Source: Bradyrhizobium lablabi (GTDB taxonomy: Bacteria; Pseudomonadota; Alphaproteobacteria; Rhizobiales; Xanthobacteraceae). Taken from it: a DNA stretch of 64,000 bases. Of the stretch, positions 54,301-59,831 are shown in pieces. Where the stretch lies: assembly GCF_900141755.1 (NCBI RefSeq), contig NZ_LT670844.1:5986501-6050500 (forward strand), read 5' to 3'. The first letter of the stretch is position 1. Each line of letters opens with the position of its first letter. The position numbers and the translations under genes are program-made. The notes under the pieces are model-generated. The model made no database searches. It was not told the DNA's origin and worked only from the letters and a program-made list of their open reading frames with translations.

Positions 54301-56917
54301 CAACACGGTGGTGGCCGGCGCGCAGGCGACGATCACCGAAGGCGGCTCCGGCAACATCGTCACCGCGACGACGGGGGCCAAGGGCGTGCTGAGCGGGACC
54401 AAGGACCATCTGACGCTTGGCGCGACCGCGACCGTGGACGTCACCGGTACCAACGATGTCCTGACGACGGGGGCTTCGGGCACCATCACCGTCGATGGTG
54501 GTTCGAACCAGGTCAGCGCCGGCACCGGTTCGAGCGTGACGGTCAACAGCAGCAGCAATACGGTCTCGGCCGGCGATAGCGCCGTGATCACGGCGAAGGG
54601 CTCGTCCAACACCCTCACGAGCGGCCTGGCATCGACATTGACATTGACCGGCGACTGGAATAGCGCCACCGCCGGGGCCAATTCGAACGTTGCGCTCAAC
54701 GGCGCGCACGAGACGCTAGGCTCCAGCACATCCGCATCCGCGTGGCTTACCGTGATGGCGGCCGGAGCGTACGACGTGGCGACGGTCGGCGACAATGCGA
54801 CCCTTACCACGACCGGCAGCAATGCGACGATCACCGCAGGTGCAAACGCAGGCGCGACCGTCGGCGGTAGCGCCAACAGCGTTACCACAGGCGACACTGC
54901 TCACGTTGGTTTGGCCGGCAGCGGCAACACCGTTGTCACCGGCAAATCCGCCAACGCGACCGTGACCGGATCGACCGACAGCATCACGGTCGGCACTGGC
55001 TCGACCCTGATCGTCTCCAGCAATACCAACACGGCCAAGGCCGGCGACGGCTCCAATGTCACCGTGAGCGGCGGCTCCAACACCGTCACCACCGGTGCGA
55101 CCTCGACGCTGTCGGTGACCGGCTCCGGCAACCAGAGCACGGCCGGTTCCACATCGACCGTCTCGATCACCGGCAATACCGACACAACCGTGGCCGGACC
55201 TGGTTCCACCGTGACGATCGGCGGTACCTCGAATACCACGACAGCCGGCGATGGCTCGACCGTCACCGTGAACGGCTCGGGCGATGGCGTGACCACCGGC
55301 GCCAACTCGCAACTGACCGTGAACGGCAATTCCGACACCAGCACCGCAGGGTTTAAATCCACGGTGTGGGTGAACGGCGCGACCGACAAGACGACGACCG
55401 ACTACTCGTCATGGCTGCAAGTGGCCGGGACGTCCGATACCAGCACGGTCGGAACAAACTCGACCGTGATTGTCAAAGGCGCTGGCAACTACACGACCGC
55501 TCTGGCGAACTCGACACTGACGGTTTCCGGTGACACCAATACGATCAACGCCGCGACCGGATCGTCTGTCACCATCGCCGGCAAGTCGGCCACTACGACA
55601 CTCGGCGACAACGGGACTCTCGTCCTCAACGGCTCCAATGCCAATTCCACTGCGGGCGCCAATGTCACGCTTTCGGTCGGCGGAACCGGTAACACCACCA
55701 ACACCGGCAACGGAGCGCATGCGACCATCACCGGACCCAGCAATTCCACGACCGTCGGGTCGTCTTCGTCGATGACGGTCTCGGGTGATACGAACACCGT
55801 CGTCGCCGGTGCCAGCTCGACGGTGACCGCGAGTGGCGCGTCCGACAACACGACGGTCGGAGATCATTCGAGCCTTACGATTTCGGGTGCGGCTGATACT
55901 TCCACGGCAACGAATTATGTAACACTGTGGGTCAATGGCACCAGCGACACTACAACGGCCGGCGTGGGCAGCAACATCACCGTGAACGGCAGCAAAGATT
56001 CGACCACGTCCGGAGCGTCCACAACGATGCTTGTGGCGGGCAATTCCAACACCGGCAATATCGGGGCGAGTTCGAACCTGACGGTGAACGGCGGCAGCAA
56101 TAACGATTATCTCGGAGATAGCTCGGTCGCCCATATCAACGGATCTTCCAACCTGACCTCATATCTCTCCACCGGGAACTACGAGACACTGGTGATCGCC
56201 GGTAATTCGAACACCAGCTATGGAGGATATGGTTCAAGCGCCACCGTCAGCGGCGCGAGCAATTATACGGTACTCGGGAACGCGTCGTCTCTCACTGTGA
56301 CAGGCAGTTCCAATACGAGCCAATCTGGAAACGGCACGTCGTTCAACATCAATGCGTCGTACAACAACACCACCCTCGGCAGTTCTTCGGGCGGCTATGT
56401 TTACGGGTCCGGCAACACTACCTCAACCGGCGCTTCCAGCACGATGTACATCATGGGAAGTTCGGAAGGCAGCACTATCGGTAACAGCTCCAACGTCTAC
56501 GTGTACGGCTCAAGCAATTCGACCACGCTAGCGGCCTATGACGCCTTGTATCTGTATGGCAACTCCAACAACACCAGCGCTGGATCCGGGTTGTCAGCCA
56601 CGGTCAACGGCAGCAGCAATTATACCAACGCAGGCGACTACGCGAGAATTACGATGAATGGCAATTCAAATACCTCAATTGCCCAAAATGCTTCCGATAT
56701 GTGGTTCTATGGCTCGAACAATTCGGGCTATGCCCAGCTCAGCGCGTGGATGGATATGTATGGCTCGGGCAATTATGCAGCGGACAGCAACGGCTCGACG
56801 ACGCGCTATGTCATGTACAGCAATGATCACGGCTGGGTCGGCCCTTCAGGATTGTTGATACCCACCTACGGTTCCTCAGGATATGAAATCTCTACGGGAA
56901 ATGGCGTTTCGTTCTGA
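42392..56917 (+). CDS. Giant type I secretion substrate: beta-solenoid repeat protein of 4,841 residues
   Basis: Start ATG 42392 with GAAGAGGA upstream inside the partner gene. Domains, approximate residues: 1-160 unique N-terminus; 190-305 Gly/Ala glycine-zipper segment; 310-540 Ser/Asn/Pro-rich linker; 545-740 RTX-protein-type module (PVVLDLTGHGINITQLGSS, EF-hand-like DTNHDGKLDSRD near 625); 745-2515 about 31 repeats of ~56 residues; 2520-2780 Ala/Gly-rich with a second glycine-zipper run (GGQIGSTVGGDIGATLG); 2780-3045 mixed alpha/beta; 3050-4830 about 100 repeats of 17 residues. There is no N-terminal signal peptide. The end (GYEISTGNGVSF) could be part of an uncleaved C-terminal secretion signal. 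Asp-rich repeats suggest calcium-dependent folding outside the cell. Surface adhesin, filament, or carrier of a toxic N-terminus are all possible. Confidence 0.9.
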   Translation: MSDFNNQNLTYSFGGSLYGTGVGVLNVYPWGEGAYRSYLGSAPTVTITTSLRDAIANAGMDFDPVGRRADPILRTDPYYSNTSIGRQGNAATIDARNVVTSQYGRNVTNLRMDLAGFPQNRVTLPSGEIVRIDLSYRTFSLWSGGTEHYDEVKAVSDLTGEVKNITQAEQYGRAISGVRGASSSMRAVGTVLRNGGAVVGAVGFGLDGYFTYGQISQQLAAGDTSGAGLSGAQFLGRGGGGLAGGAALGGLLAGAELFGTAGAVAGTVEPGLGNILGGFAGGIVGGIAGAYLGEAGVTALYNSIVSTPSLGRQQPSPQTSLNNRWGNFAPVGWSASSASRASISGASDGWLAGSALSPSSAEHLKGGDVSFDTTPLNGTIVDPASVGAVLLGPAVSYDSNGVTRLHIYGGSRDGYHDETVGNTVYSVPDGKTLSPPDSPLANGATDPTIPQTANGVAPSDTVINSSTLNTQNGQMAFASPDGPSGTTANWPAYFPNNVGSPTGTDAPTVLIQTASPPADSGIISGDNNQIQDFSGDNVPTGSGNPVVLDLTGHGINITQLGSSSQFHDMTGDGYQNRTAWAGVGNGVLAIDLKGTGKIDQPNEYQFTNWDPTATSDMQALRDVFDTNHDGKLDSRDANWSKFGVLVTNADGTTTFETLTQLGITSINLTTDNNKNVLADGSVISGQTTFTKADGTTGAAADVSLAYDANGYATSQTVTKNADGSTTIDVKASNPDGSLANETVTTTSADGASRTIKFNHSGSGIFDQTQTIVNTANADGSTTNTIANFDATGALSNRTVTTTSPEPAPAQAGGQTVTIARDLHGNGRTDQTELHVTNADGSKTITVSDLNADGSLRDRTVSTTSQDGLTKLLQTDSTGAGVFDQTRSDVTVVAADGSRSETVKDLYQNGSLRDSSVTATSADGRTKTTQSDLDGNGTIDLTTASAIVVAADGSSVTTQTDRNADGSLRDQTVTTLSADGLSKTVARDLDGNGTFDITTSDVTIANADGSKTETVIDRNANGSLRDQTTTVRGADGRSRTVQADTNGGGIIDHTETIAVAADGSSVDTVSDLNADGSLRDRTVTSVSASGLATTTQQDLTGSGTFDRTHADVIAVNADGSRTETVVDSSANGALLDRSVTTTSANGLSITTQSDTIGSGSFNRTRLDVTTLNADGSKTETVSDLNADGSLHDRTVVVTSADRLTVSTAIDANGDGHVDQIKTQTTSVAGVVTTDVADLNLDGSLRDRTVTTTSANGLSVTTQSDSTGAGSFDRTRSDVTTLNADGSRTEWVVDFNSNGSVKDRTVTTTNANGLSIATQQDVSGSGTFNQDRTDVTVLNTDGSRTETVTDINSNGSVKDITVTTTSANGLSITTQQDVSGSGTFNQTRDDVTLLNADGSRSEWVTDLNGNGSARDQTFTTISASGNSVLIFRNTNGAGAFNQTEADALIANGSKVHAVSDFNADRTLRDRLVVTTSASGLSTTTQRDTTGAGTFNETRTDVTVLNADGSRTETVADQSANGTLLDKKVVTISANGLSNTKQEDTTGAGSFDLTETDVTALNSDGSNTETVTDTNANGSLRSKAVTTVSSDRRTTTKQIDSHGVGHFDEIQTRVLNADGSVTSTVADYSANGSLKDRTVTTTSANGLSITTQQDVSGSGSFNQIRSDVTVLNADGSRTERVTDLNSNGSVKDQTVTTTNANGLSIAAQQDVSGSGTFNQDRTDVTVLNTDGSRTETVTDINSNGSLKDQTVTTTSANGLSITTQQDVSGSGSFNQTRDDVTLLNADGSRSEWVTDLNGNGSARDQTFTTISASGNSVLIFRKTNGAGAFNQTEADALIANGSKVHAVSDFNADGTLRDRLVVTTSASGLSTTTQRDTTGAGSFNQTDTDIVVLNADGSRSETVTCLNGDGTLRYKTVTATSANGLSKTMQWDDRGSGLFDLTESDVVALNADGSKSETVTDLNADGSLRAKVTTTTSADRNTVTVQRILNGATSTLVTQTNADGSVVATVSDFNADGSLRDRSVTTTSANGLSVTTQRDTKGAGTFDTTRTDVTVLNADGSHTETVTDFASGAKLDQIVSTTSANGLGTATQYDLTGAGTFSETKTDVTVLNADGSKTETVTYTGASGALISRYVATTNANGLSITKQWDTTGSGSFDQTTTDVTAINADGSRTETVTALSASGGLISKSIITTSADGLSQTKQFSTSGNQQLNQTQTDVKQHNADGSTTETLSDLNADGSLRDRAVTATSGDAMTVTTSRDSNGDGVVDQTDVIQRHVDGSSVETVTDFAAGTITGRTVLTTSADGLTKTTQQYLAATGAITRTRSDVTVVNLDGSRTETIVDTNADGSLHQKGVMTTSADGRTKTLQEDTTGAGFFDHTELTTVAADGSSTTVAKDFNAAGTMVDQTVASVSADGRSKTVQTDSKGTGVFDRTEITRTNIDGTTVATATDHNADGSAKDRQLITTSADGRVKVIQTDTTNSGTFDLVQTSTTKIDGSRNVVAANANGTSDERDYDAVGNLVSETLKSSDGSTLKTTYAFGITTSTVFTDARGSTGTVGSAGIGSSYGSFLGGNSLAANLTKSTLIGMLGQAIAQSSAVRDLSQALTDATGGTGSALDGSLGNATQAAGGPPVATANAMIASLLMTEAAQALGLKGFAGTVFTITGAAITKQLITNIENIVASGQDLATASVDQLFAGFNAGFFVNIGAAVGGAFGSSLGSELVPATNPEGAIGGQIGSTVGGDIGATLGFAAGGPIGMIVGDFVGSFLGDVLGTLFGDLFGNDGPPSASVTLGVSGGAINIVGSYSDQGGSPSVFIPIATAVDNTLNSLIGMTGATITSLVGPAVSGAASSFLGNQTGVTFSFQGNQAGVYIPGAGYEALPTSGDTSAAWTKAAQDSVMALLQEAQLAGGDPIVMTALVAAMQRDANIGAISSDLQVAKDYETYLTNTTAINQLIELNPDSAFAAGWELTLLRAEELGITQVPDEPGWKANLVNGTGATGDTSLAHESVYENNGILVEEITFNKNGSRTYNQYYKNLTVSLSNVILEVPNASTWTITGNGDTVDAGRGSTVNLTGNNNNVIVSGPKSLVQLSGTGNSVSISAGSVVAAAGSSLSVHGDSDVISGGSNVALSVAGSADAVTLSNGTIALAANFNGAITGDSNQISTGTSVALTLKGNSDAIAAGNGSTLTIAGTGDTTSAGNAATVTIDGSSDIAAALDQSTIVVNGNQDTTTAGNAANVTITGTGDTTTALDHSTITIHGDGDSTTGGIAANIQVVGAKDAVSAGSGSSVSVNGDDGQITAGDNSIVTATGARETVSAGNGVQVTLTGSGGSVTAAANVSLNLKGDTTAIKAGSGAAIVIAGASDKVSAGDAANLTITGNNDTGTLADYATVTVNGTGASIITGSKAHVAISGTGNAVVAGSGAVITVKGDQNSASGGDGSSLTAQGSSETLAIGNSATATLTGSGGSIAGGKSVSVTIAGDHDSATLGNNAIATATGTGETVTGGLQSNLVVNGDGAAIGAGDYSTVTLTGSSGTVTAGAFAAVTVTGASDAVTVGSSGKVVLNGASDSVTSTGSGVSLDVDGSSASATLSGSTLTLENNASAAVTGIGDIFAQKSNTGLAVTGAGSAVDVIGAGNSTAISAGTITVESGAGTTATGDSDAVTLRSNASVTMTGAHDSVDITGTGTSATTSNANVRFENNTGGTLTGSADTVNVGSNVAINLVGNQSSLSVTGSGTSINVTTGSVNDSIVMTQGSLALGANSTAAIAGDGNAISESSGDTVVASGKQDAVTISGTGNVIAISNATITLADGAGAIIVGSNDTVISGANANITLIGNNNAATANGSGTTLDIAGNNDSVAISNGSVILEPGSNDSITGSSNNVKQGTGLTQADNAVLTAAGNNGILVAGNNALANVTGDHNLVAVGNSSVVNVSGASNTISAGDLSTVNATGNTNLVQVGDSSTLLISGQTNTVVAGAQATITEGGSGNIVTATTGAKGVLSGTKDHLTLGATATVDVTGTNDVLTTGASGTITVDGGSNQVSAGTGSSVTVNSSSNTVSAGDSAVITAKGSSNTLTSGLASTLTLTGDWNSATAGANSNVALNGAHETLGSSTSASAWLTVMAAGAYDVATVGDNATLTTTGSNATITAGANAGATVGGSANSVTTGDTAHVGLAGSGNTVVTGKSANATVTGSTDSITVGTGSTLIVSSNTNTAKAGDGSNVTVSGGSNTVTTGATSTLSVTGSGNQSTAGSTSTVSITGNTDTTVAGPGSTVTIGGTSNTTTAGDGSTVTVNGSGDGVTTGANSQLTVNGNSDTSTAGFKSTVWVNGATDKTTTDYSSWLQVAGTSDTSTVGTNSTVIVKGAGNYTTALANSTLTVSGDTNTINAATGSSVTIAGKSATTTLGDNGTLVLNGSNANSTAGANVTLSVGGTGNTTNTGNGAHATITGPSNSTTVGSSSSMTVSGDTNTVVAGASSTVTASGASDNTTVGDHSSLTISGAADTSTATNYVTLWVNGTSDTTTAGVGSNITVNGSKDSTTSGASTTMLVAGNSNTGNIGASSNLTVNGGSNNDYLGDSSVAHINGSSNLTSYLSTGNYETLVIAGNSNTSYGGYGSSATVSGASNYTVLGNASSLTVTGSSNTSQSGNGTSFNINASYNNTTLGSSSGGYVYGSGNTTSTGASSTMYIMGSSEGSTIGNSSNVYVYGSSNSTTLAAYDALYLYGNSNNTSAGSGLSATVNGSSNYTNAGDYARITMNGNSNTSIAQNASDMWFYGSNNSGYAQLSAWMDMYGSGNYAADSNGSTTRYVMYSNDHGWVGPSGLLIPTYGSSGYEISTGNGVSF
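44625..49945 (+). repeat. About 31 tandem 56-residue (168-bp) repeats inside the giant gene
   Basis: A typical unit reads TTTSANGLSVTTQSDSTGAG, SFDRTRSDVTTLNADGSRTE, then a linker such as VVDFNSNGSVKDRTV. Fixed positions are NADGS-TETV, D-N-NGS, and S-GLS. Several units carry EF-hand/dockerin-like loops (DANGDGHVDQ, DSNGDGVVDQTD, DLDGNGTIDL), so calcium binding is plausible. Units drift from 50 to 57 residues. Long open frames on the opposite strand are a by-product of the repeat codon pattern. Confidence 0.9.
46265..48019 (+). repeat. Recent internal duplication within the 56-residue repeats
   Basis: Bases ~46265-46855 and ~47429-48019 are nearly identical at an offset of exactly 1,164 bases (388 codons, about seven repeats). 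The few differences include 'agatataactg' versus 'agatcaaactg' and 'cggaacacc' versus 'cggaaaacc'. The identity far exceeds that between neighbouring repeats, so the array expanded recently by block duplication. Confidence 0.85.
51538..56860 (+). repeat. About 100 tandem 17-residue (51-bp) beta-solenoid repeats
   Basis: Consecutive units such as STLTIAGTGDTTSAGNA, ATVTIDGSSDIAAALDQ and STIVVNGNQDTTTAGNA keep an exact 17-residue register for long stretches. Consensus: S/A-x-V/L-T-V/I-x-G-x-x-D/N-x-T/V-x-A-G-x-x. Two short strands per turn, each with Thr/Val alternation, predict a slender parallel beta-solenoid with Thr ladders. Towards the C-terminus Tyr appears at fixed positions (VYVYGSSNSTT, LYLYGNSNNTS). 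A few 18- to 23-residue units interrupt the register near residues 3080-3150 and 3540-3900. Confidence 0.9.
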
Positions 56918-57036
56918 CGTCGTGCTGGGGGCAGGGGACGCAGGCGCACTCAGTTTTGTTCGCCTTTCGAGCCTCAGACCGCCGCTTCAGCGAGCTGAAT
57001 GTCGCGGCCAAGGTAGTGAGCATCTGGCACGCGGCA

Positions 57037-57822
57037 TCAGGCGTTTTTCTTTTGCCGCGTGCTCGCGAGCAGTACCAGCAGGAACGAGGCGGCCGTCATC
57101 AGCGAACTGATCGCCGCGATCGTTGGATCGATCTCGTCGCGCAGCGCGGTGAACATCCGCTTTGTCAGTGGCTGATATTGACCGCCGGAAATGAACAGCG
57201 CCACGACAGTCTCGTCCATCGCCGAGATAAAGGCGAAGATGCCTCCCGTCAGCACGCTTGCCTTGATCTGCGGCAGCGTCACGACGAAGAAGCTGCGCAG
57301 GCGGTTCATGCCGAGACTGCGTGCCACCATCTCCTGTGCTCCATCAAAGCTCTGCAATCCCGCTACAACGGACGTGATCACATAGGGCAGGCCAAGCATG
57401 ACATTGGCCAGCACGAGTCCCGACATCGTCGCCACCAGTCCGATCCTGGCATAGACGAAGAAGACGCCGACGGCGGTAATGATGATCGGTACCACCAGCG
57501 GCAGCATCAGCGTCATGTGGATTATTCGCATGACGCGCAGCTTCGAGTTGCTGATCGCGTAGGCGGCGGCGACGCCGAGCGGGGTCGCAATCAATACCGT
57601 GAGCACCGCAACCGTGAACGTTACGCGGGTAGCCTGCATCCAGGCCGCATTGTCGATATATTCCCGATACCAGCGCAGCGACAGCGACGGCGGCGGGAAT
57701 GTCAGGAAGCGCGCGCTTGAGAACGACATCGGCACGATGATCAGCACCGGCAACATCAAATAGAGCAGTACCAGCGTGCAGAACAGAACGAAGGCGATGC
57801 GACCGGCTGACAAGGTCTTCAT
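57037..57822 (-). CDS. ABC transporter permease, polyamine (PotC) type
   Basis: A 261-residue permease, last gene of a six-gene minus-strand operon. The ATG at 57822 overlaps the stop of the preceding permease. Features: FSSARFLTFPPPSLSLRWY after the first membrane segment, MLPLVVPIIITAVGVFFVYA, the EAA-type loop ARSLGMNRLRSFFVVTLPQI near 175-195, and ISAMDETVVALFISG. It forms the channel with the PotB-like subunit. About 120 bases separate its end from the giant gene; the two are convergent, and a small 'ttcagc-ga-gctgaa' hairpin lies between them. Confidence 0.93.
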   Translation of the reverse strand: MKTLSAGRIAFVLFCTLVLLYLMLPVLIIVPMSFSSARFLTFPPPSLSLRWYREYIDNAAWMQATRVTFTVAVLTVLIATPLGVAAAYAISNSKLRVMRIIHMTLMLPLVVPIIITAVGVFFVYARIGLVATMSGLVLANVMLGLPYVITSVVAGLQSFDGAQEMVARSLGMNRLRSFFVVTLPQIKASVLTGGIFAFISAMDETVVALFISGGQYQPLTKRMFTALRDEIDPTIAAISSLMTAASFLLVLLASTRQKKNA

Positions 57823-58688
57823 CTTTGCCCCAATATGCGGTCGAGCGGAATGAACCGGCTCACGATCAGGAAGATTGCGAAAACACTGATCAGGAGCACG
57901 ACGCCCACGGCGCTTGCCGCGCCCCATTGGTTGTAAAGCTCGACATTGCGGCTCACCAACATCGATACCATCACAGTTCGGCCACCGCCGAGCAGTTCAG
58001 GTGTGATGTAGAAGCCAAGGCACAGCACGAACACCAACGTCGCGCCGGCCAATACGCCGGGCAGCGACAGCGGCAGGAAAATCCGCCAGAAGGTGTGCGA
58101 AGGACTGCCGCCGAGGCTCGCGCCGGCCTGCATCAGATCGCCTGGGATTTTCTGCATGGTGGCGTAGAGCGGCAGCACCATGAACGGCAGCAGAATGTGG
58201 ACGGTCGCAACCACCGTGCCGAAGGTGTTGTGAACGAGGGCCAACGGCTGCTGGATGACGCCGAGATATTCCAGGAATTGGTTGATCACGCCGGTCCTTT
58301 GCAGCAGCGCCAGCCAGGCGTAGGCCCGTACCAATACGCTGGTCCAGAACGGCAGGATCACAAGAGCTAGAATGAAAACGCTCCATCCTTTGGGAACCGC
58401 GCTGGCGGCATAGGCAATGGGATATCCGAGCAGCAGCGCCAGCAGTGTCACCAGCAAGCTGATCTCGAAGGTCAGCAAGAAGCTGCGCCAGTAGATGTCT
58501 TCGTTGAGAATGCGCCGGTAGTTCTCGAGCGTAAAGCCGTCATGGTAGATCGATTGCCAGGCGAGCCAACCCACCGGAAGCACGATGAGCAGCAGGATCA
58601 CCAGCAGCGCCGGCGATGCCAATGCCAACATCAGGCCCTGTTCGCGGCGCTGATGTCGCAAGGAGAGATCCTGGATTGAACCGCTCAA
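57819..58688 (-). CDS. ABC transporter permease, polyamine (PotB) type
   Basis: A 289-residue permease. The TTG at 58688 was chosen because AGGAAA lies seven bases upstream and longer starts would overlap the binding-protein gene; an ATG 19 codons in is the alternative. It begins MSGSIQDLSLRHQRREQG, then membrane segments. It contains LPFWTSVLVRAYAWLALLQR, the EAA loop AGASLGGSPSHTFWRIFLPL, and YITPELLGGG, all typical of PotB. It overlaps the PotC-like gene by four bases. Confidence 0.9.
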   Translation of the reverse strand: MSGSIQDLSLRHQRREQGLMLALASPALLVILLLIVLPVGWLAWQSIYHDGFTLENYRRILNEDIYWRSFLLTFEISLLVTLLALLLGYPIAYAASAVPKGWSVFILALVILPFWTSVLVRAYAWLALLQRTGVINQFLEYLGVIQQPLALVHNTFGTVVATVHILLPFMVLPLYATMQKIPGDLMQAGASLGGSPSHTFWRIFLPLSLPGVLAGATLVFVLCLGFYITPELLGGGRTVMVSMLVSRNVELYNQWGAASAVGVVLLISVFAIFLIVSRFIPLDRILGQR

Positions 58689-58725
58689 TGCTGTTTTCCT
58701 GTGGTCCGTAGGGCTTGCATTCGGC

Positions 58726-59793
58726 CTATTTCTGCATGAAGGCGACCCAGCGTTTCTCGGCGGCTTCTCCTTCCGGCGACGACCACCAGGCATATGACAT
58801 CAATGCCTGCTTGCTGGCGTTCTCCGGTGCGCTGGGCAGCTGAGCGGTCCGATCAGGCTTGACCACGCCCGTTTCGAACGCCTTCGGGTTCGCCGGGCCG
58901 TAGTCGATATGCAGCGGCAGGTTGGCCTGATTGACGGGATCGACGGCTTCGTTGAGGAAGCTGACTGCGGTTGCGAGATTGGGCGCATTCTTCAGGATGC
59001 AAAGCGAGGTGCTCTGCAGGATGCCCTGGTTATAGGTAAAGCCAACCTTGGCGCCTTCGCTGGCCAACGCGCTGACACGGCCGTTCCAGGCCATCACCAT
59101 GTCGACCTCGCCATCGTTGAGAAGCTGGGCGGATTGCGCACCCGATGTCCACCAGACCGTGATATTGGGCTTGATCTCCTCGAGCTTCCTGAAGGCCCGA
59201 TCGATGTCGAGCGGATAAAGTTTGTCCGGCGCGACGCCGTCGGCCATCAGCGCTGCCTCGAGCGTCGCGATCGGATGGTTGCGCAGCGCGCGCCGGCCCG
59301 GGAATTTCTTCACATCCCAGAAATCAGCCCAGCTATTTGGCGCAGCGCCTTCCGGATATTTCTTCTGGCTATAGGCAAGAACGCTCGAATAGAACTCGTA
59401 AGCGACCGAATATGCGTTTCGGTATGCCTCCGGCATGGCAGCAGCATTCGGGATCTTCGAGAAATCGAGCTTTTCGATCAGTCCCTGATCGCCGCCGCGC
59501 AGGCAATAGCCGGTCGGCACGTCCACCACATCCCAGATCGGCTTGCCGCTCGCGACCTGCGATTTGATCACTGGCCAGGCGTCGGGAATGCTGTCCTGAT
59601 TGACGGTGATGCCAAGCTTCTTGGCGGCGGGATCGAGGATCGCGATGGTTTGGGCTTTCTGATAGGCGCCGCCCTGTGACACGAAGGTGATCTGATCGGC
59701 TACTGCCGCTGAAATATTTGTCAGCCCGAAAAGCCCAAGCGAGAGGCCGAACAATGCGCGCGGGGAAAACCTTGAATTCGATGCAACTGCCAT
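58726..59793 (-). CDS. Polyamine-type ABC transporter substrate-binding protein (PotD/PotF-like)
   Basis: A 355-residue periplasmic protein; the ATG at 59793 follows CAGGA. It has a signal peptide of about 32 residues ending AVADQ. It has the PotD-like order: ITFVSQGGAYQKAQ at the mature start, PIWDVVDVPTGYC near 85, PNSWADFWDVKKFPGRRALR near 150-170, then SGAQSAQLLNDGEVDMVMAWNGR near 215-237 and CILKNAPNLATAVSFLNEAV. The ligand is probably a polyamine or related amine, supported by the amine oxidoreductase next door. It is preceded by that gene and followed by the two permeases. Confidence 0.92.
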   Translation of the reverse strand: MAVASNSRFSPRALFGLSLGLFGLTNISAAVADQITFVSQGGAYQKAQTIAILDPAAKKLGITVNQDSIPDAWPVIKSQVASGKPIWDVVDVPTGYCLRGGDQGLIEKLDFSKIPNAAAMPEAYRNAYSVAYEFYSSVLAYSQKKYPEGAAPNSWADFWDVKKFPGRRALRNHPIATLEAALMADGVAPDKLYPLDIDRAFRKLEEIKPNITVWWTSGAQSAQLLNDGEVDMVMAWNGRVSALASEGAKVGFTYNQGILQSTSLCILKNAPNLATAVSFLNEAVDPVNQANLPLHIDYGPANPKAFETGVVKPDRTAQLPSAPENASKQALMSYAWWSSPEGEAAEKRWVAFMQK

Positions 59794-59831
59794 GTCCTGT
59801 TTCCCTGTTGTTAAAACCAAGCTTTCGATCT

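Noticed and set aside
52960-54897. 645-codon minus-strand frame in the solenoid region
   Set aside because: By-product of the 51-bp repeat unit, which lacks stops in several frames; low-complexity product.
51538-56860. CRISPR-like regular spacing of ~51 bp
   Set aside because: The units are coding, diverge continuously, have no conserved repeat with unique spacers, and there are no cas genes.
42392-56917. Classification as a true ice-nucleation protein
   Set aside because: The repeat is 17 rather than 16 residues, lacks the AGYGSTxTA octapeptide pattern and sits in a type I secretion context; kept only as a structural analogy.
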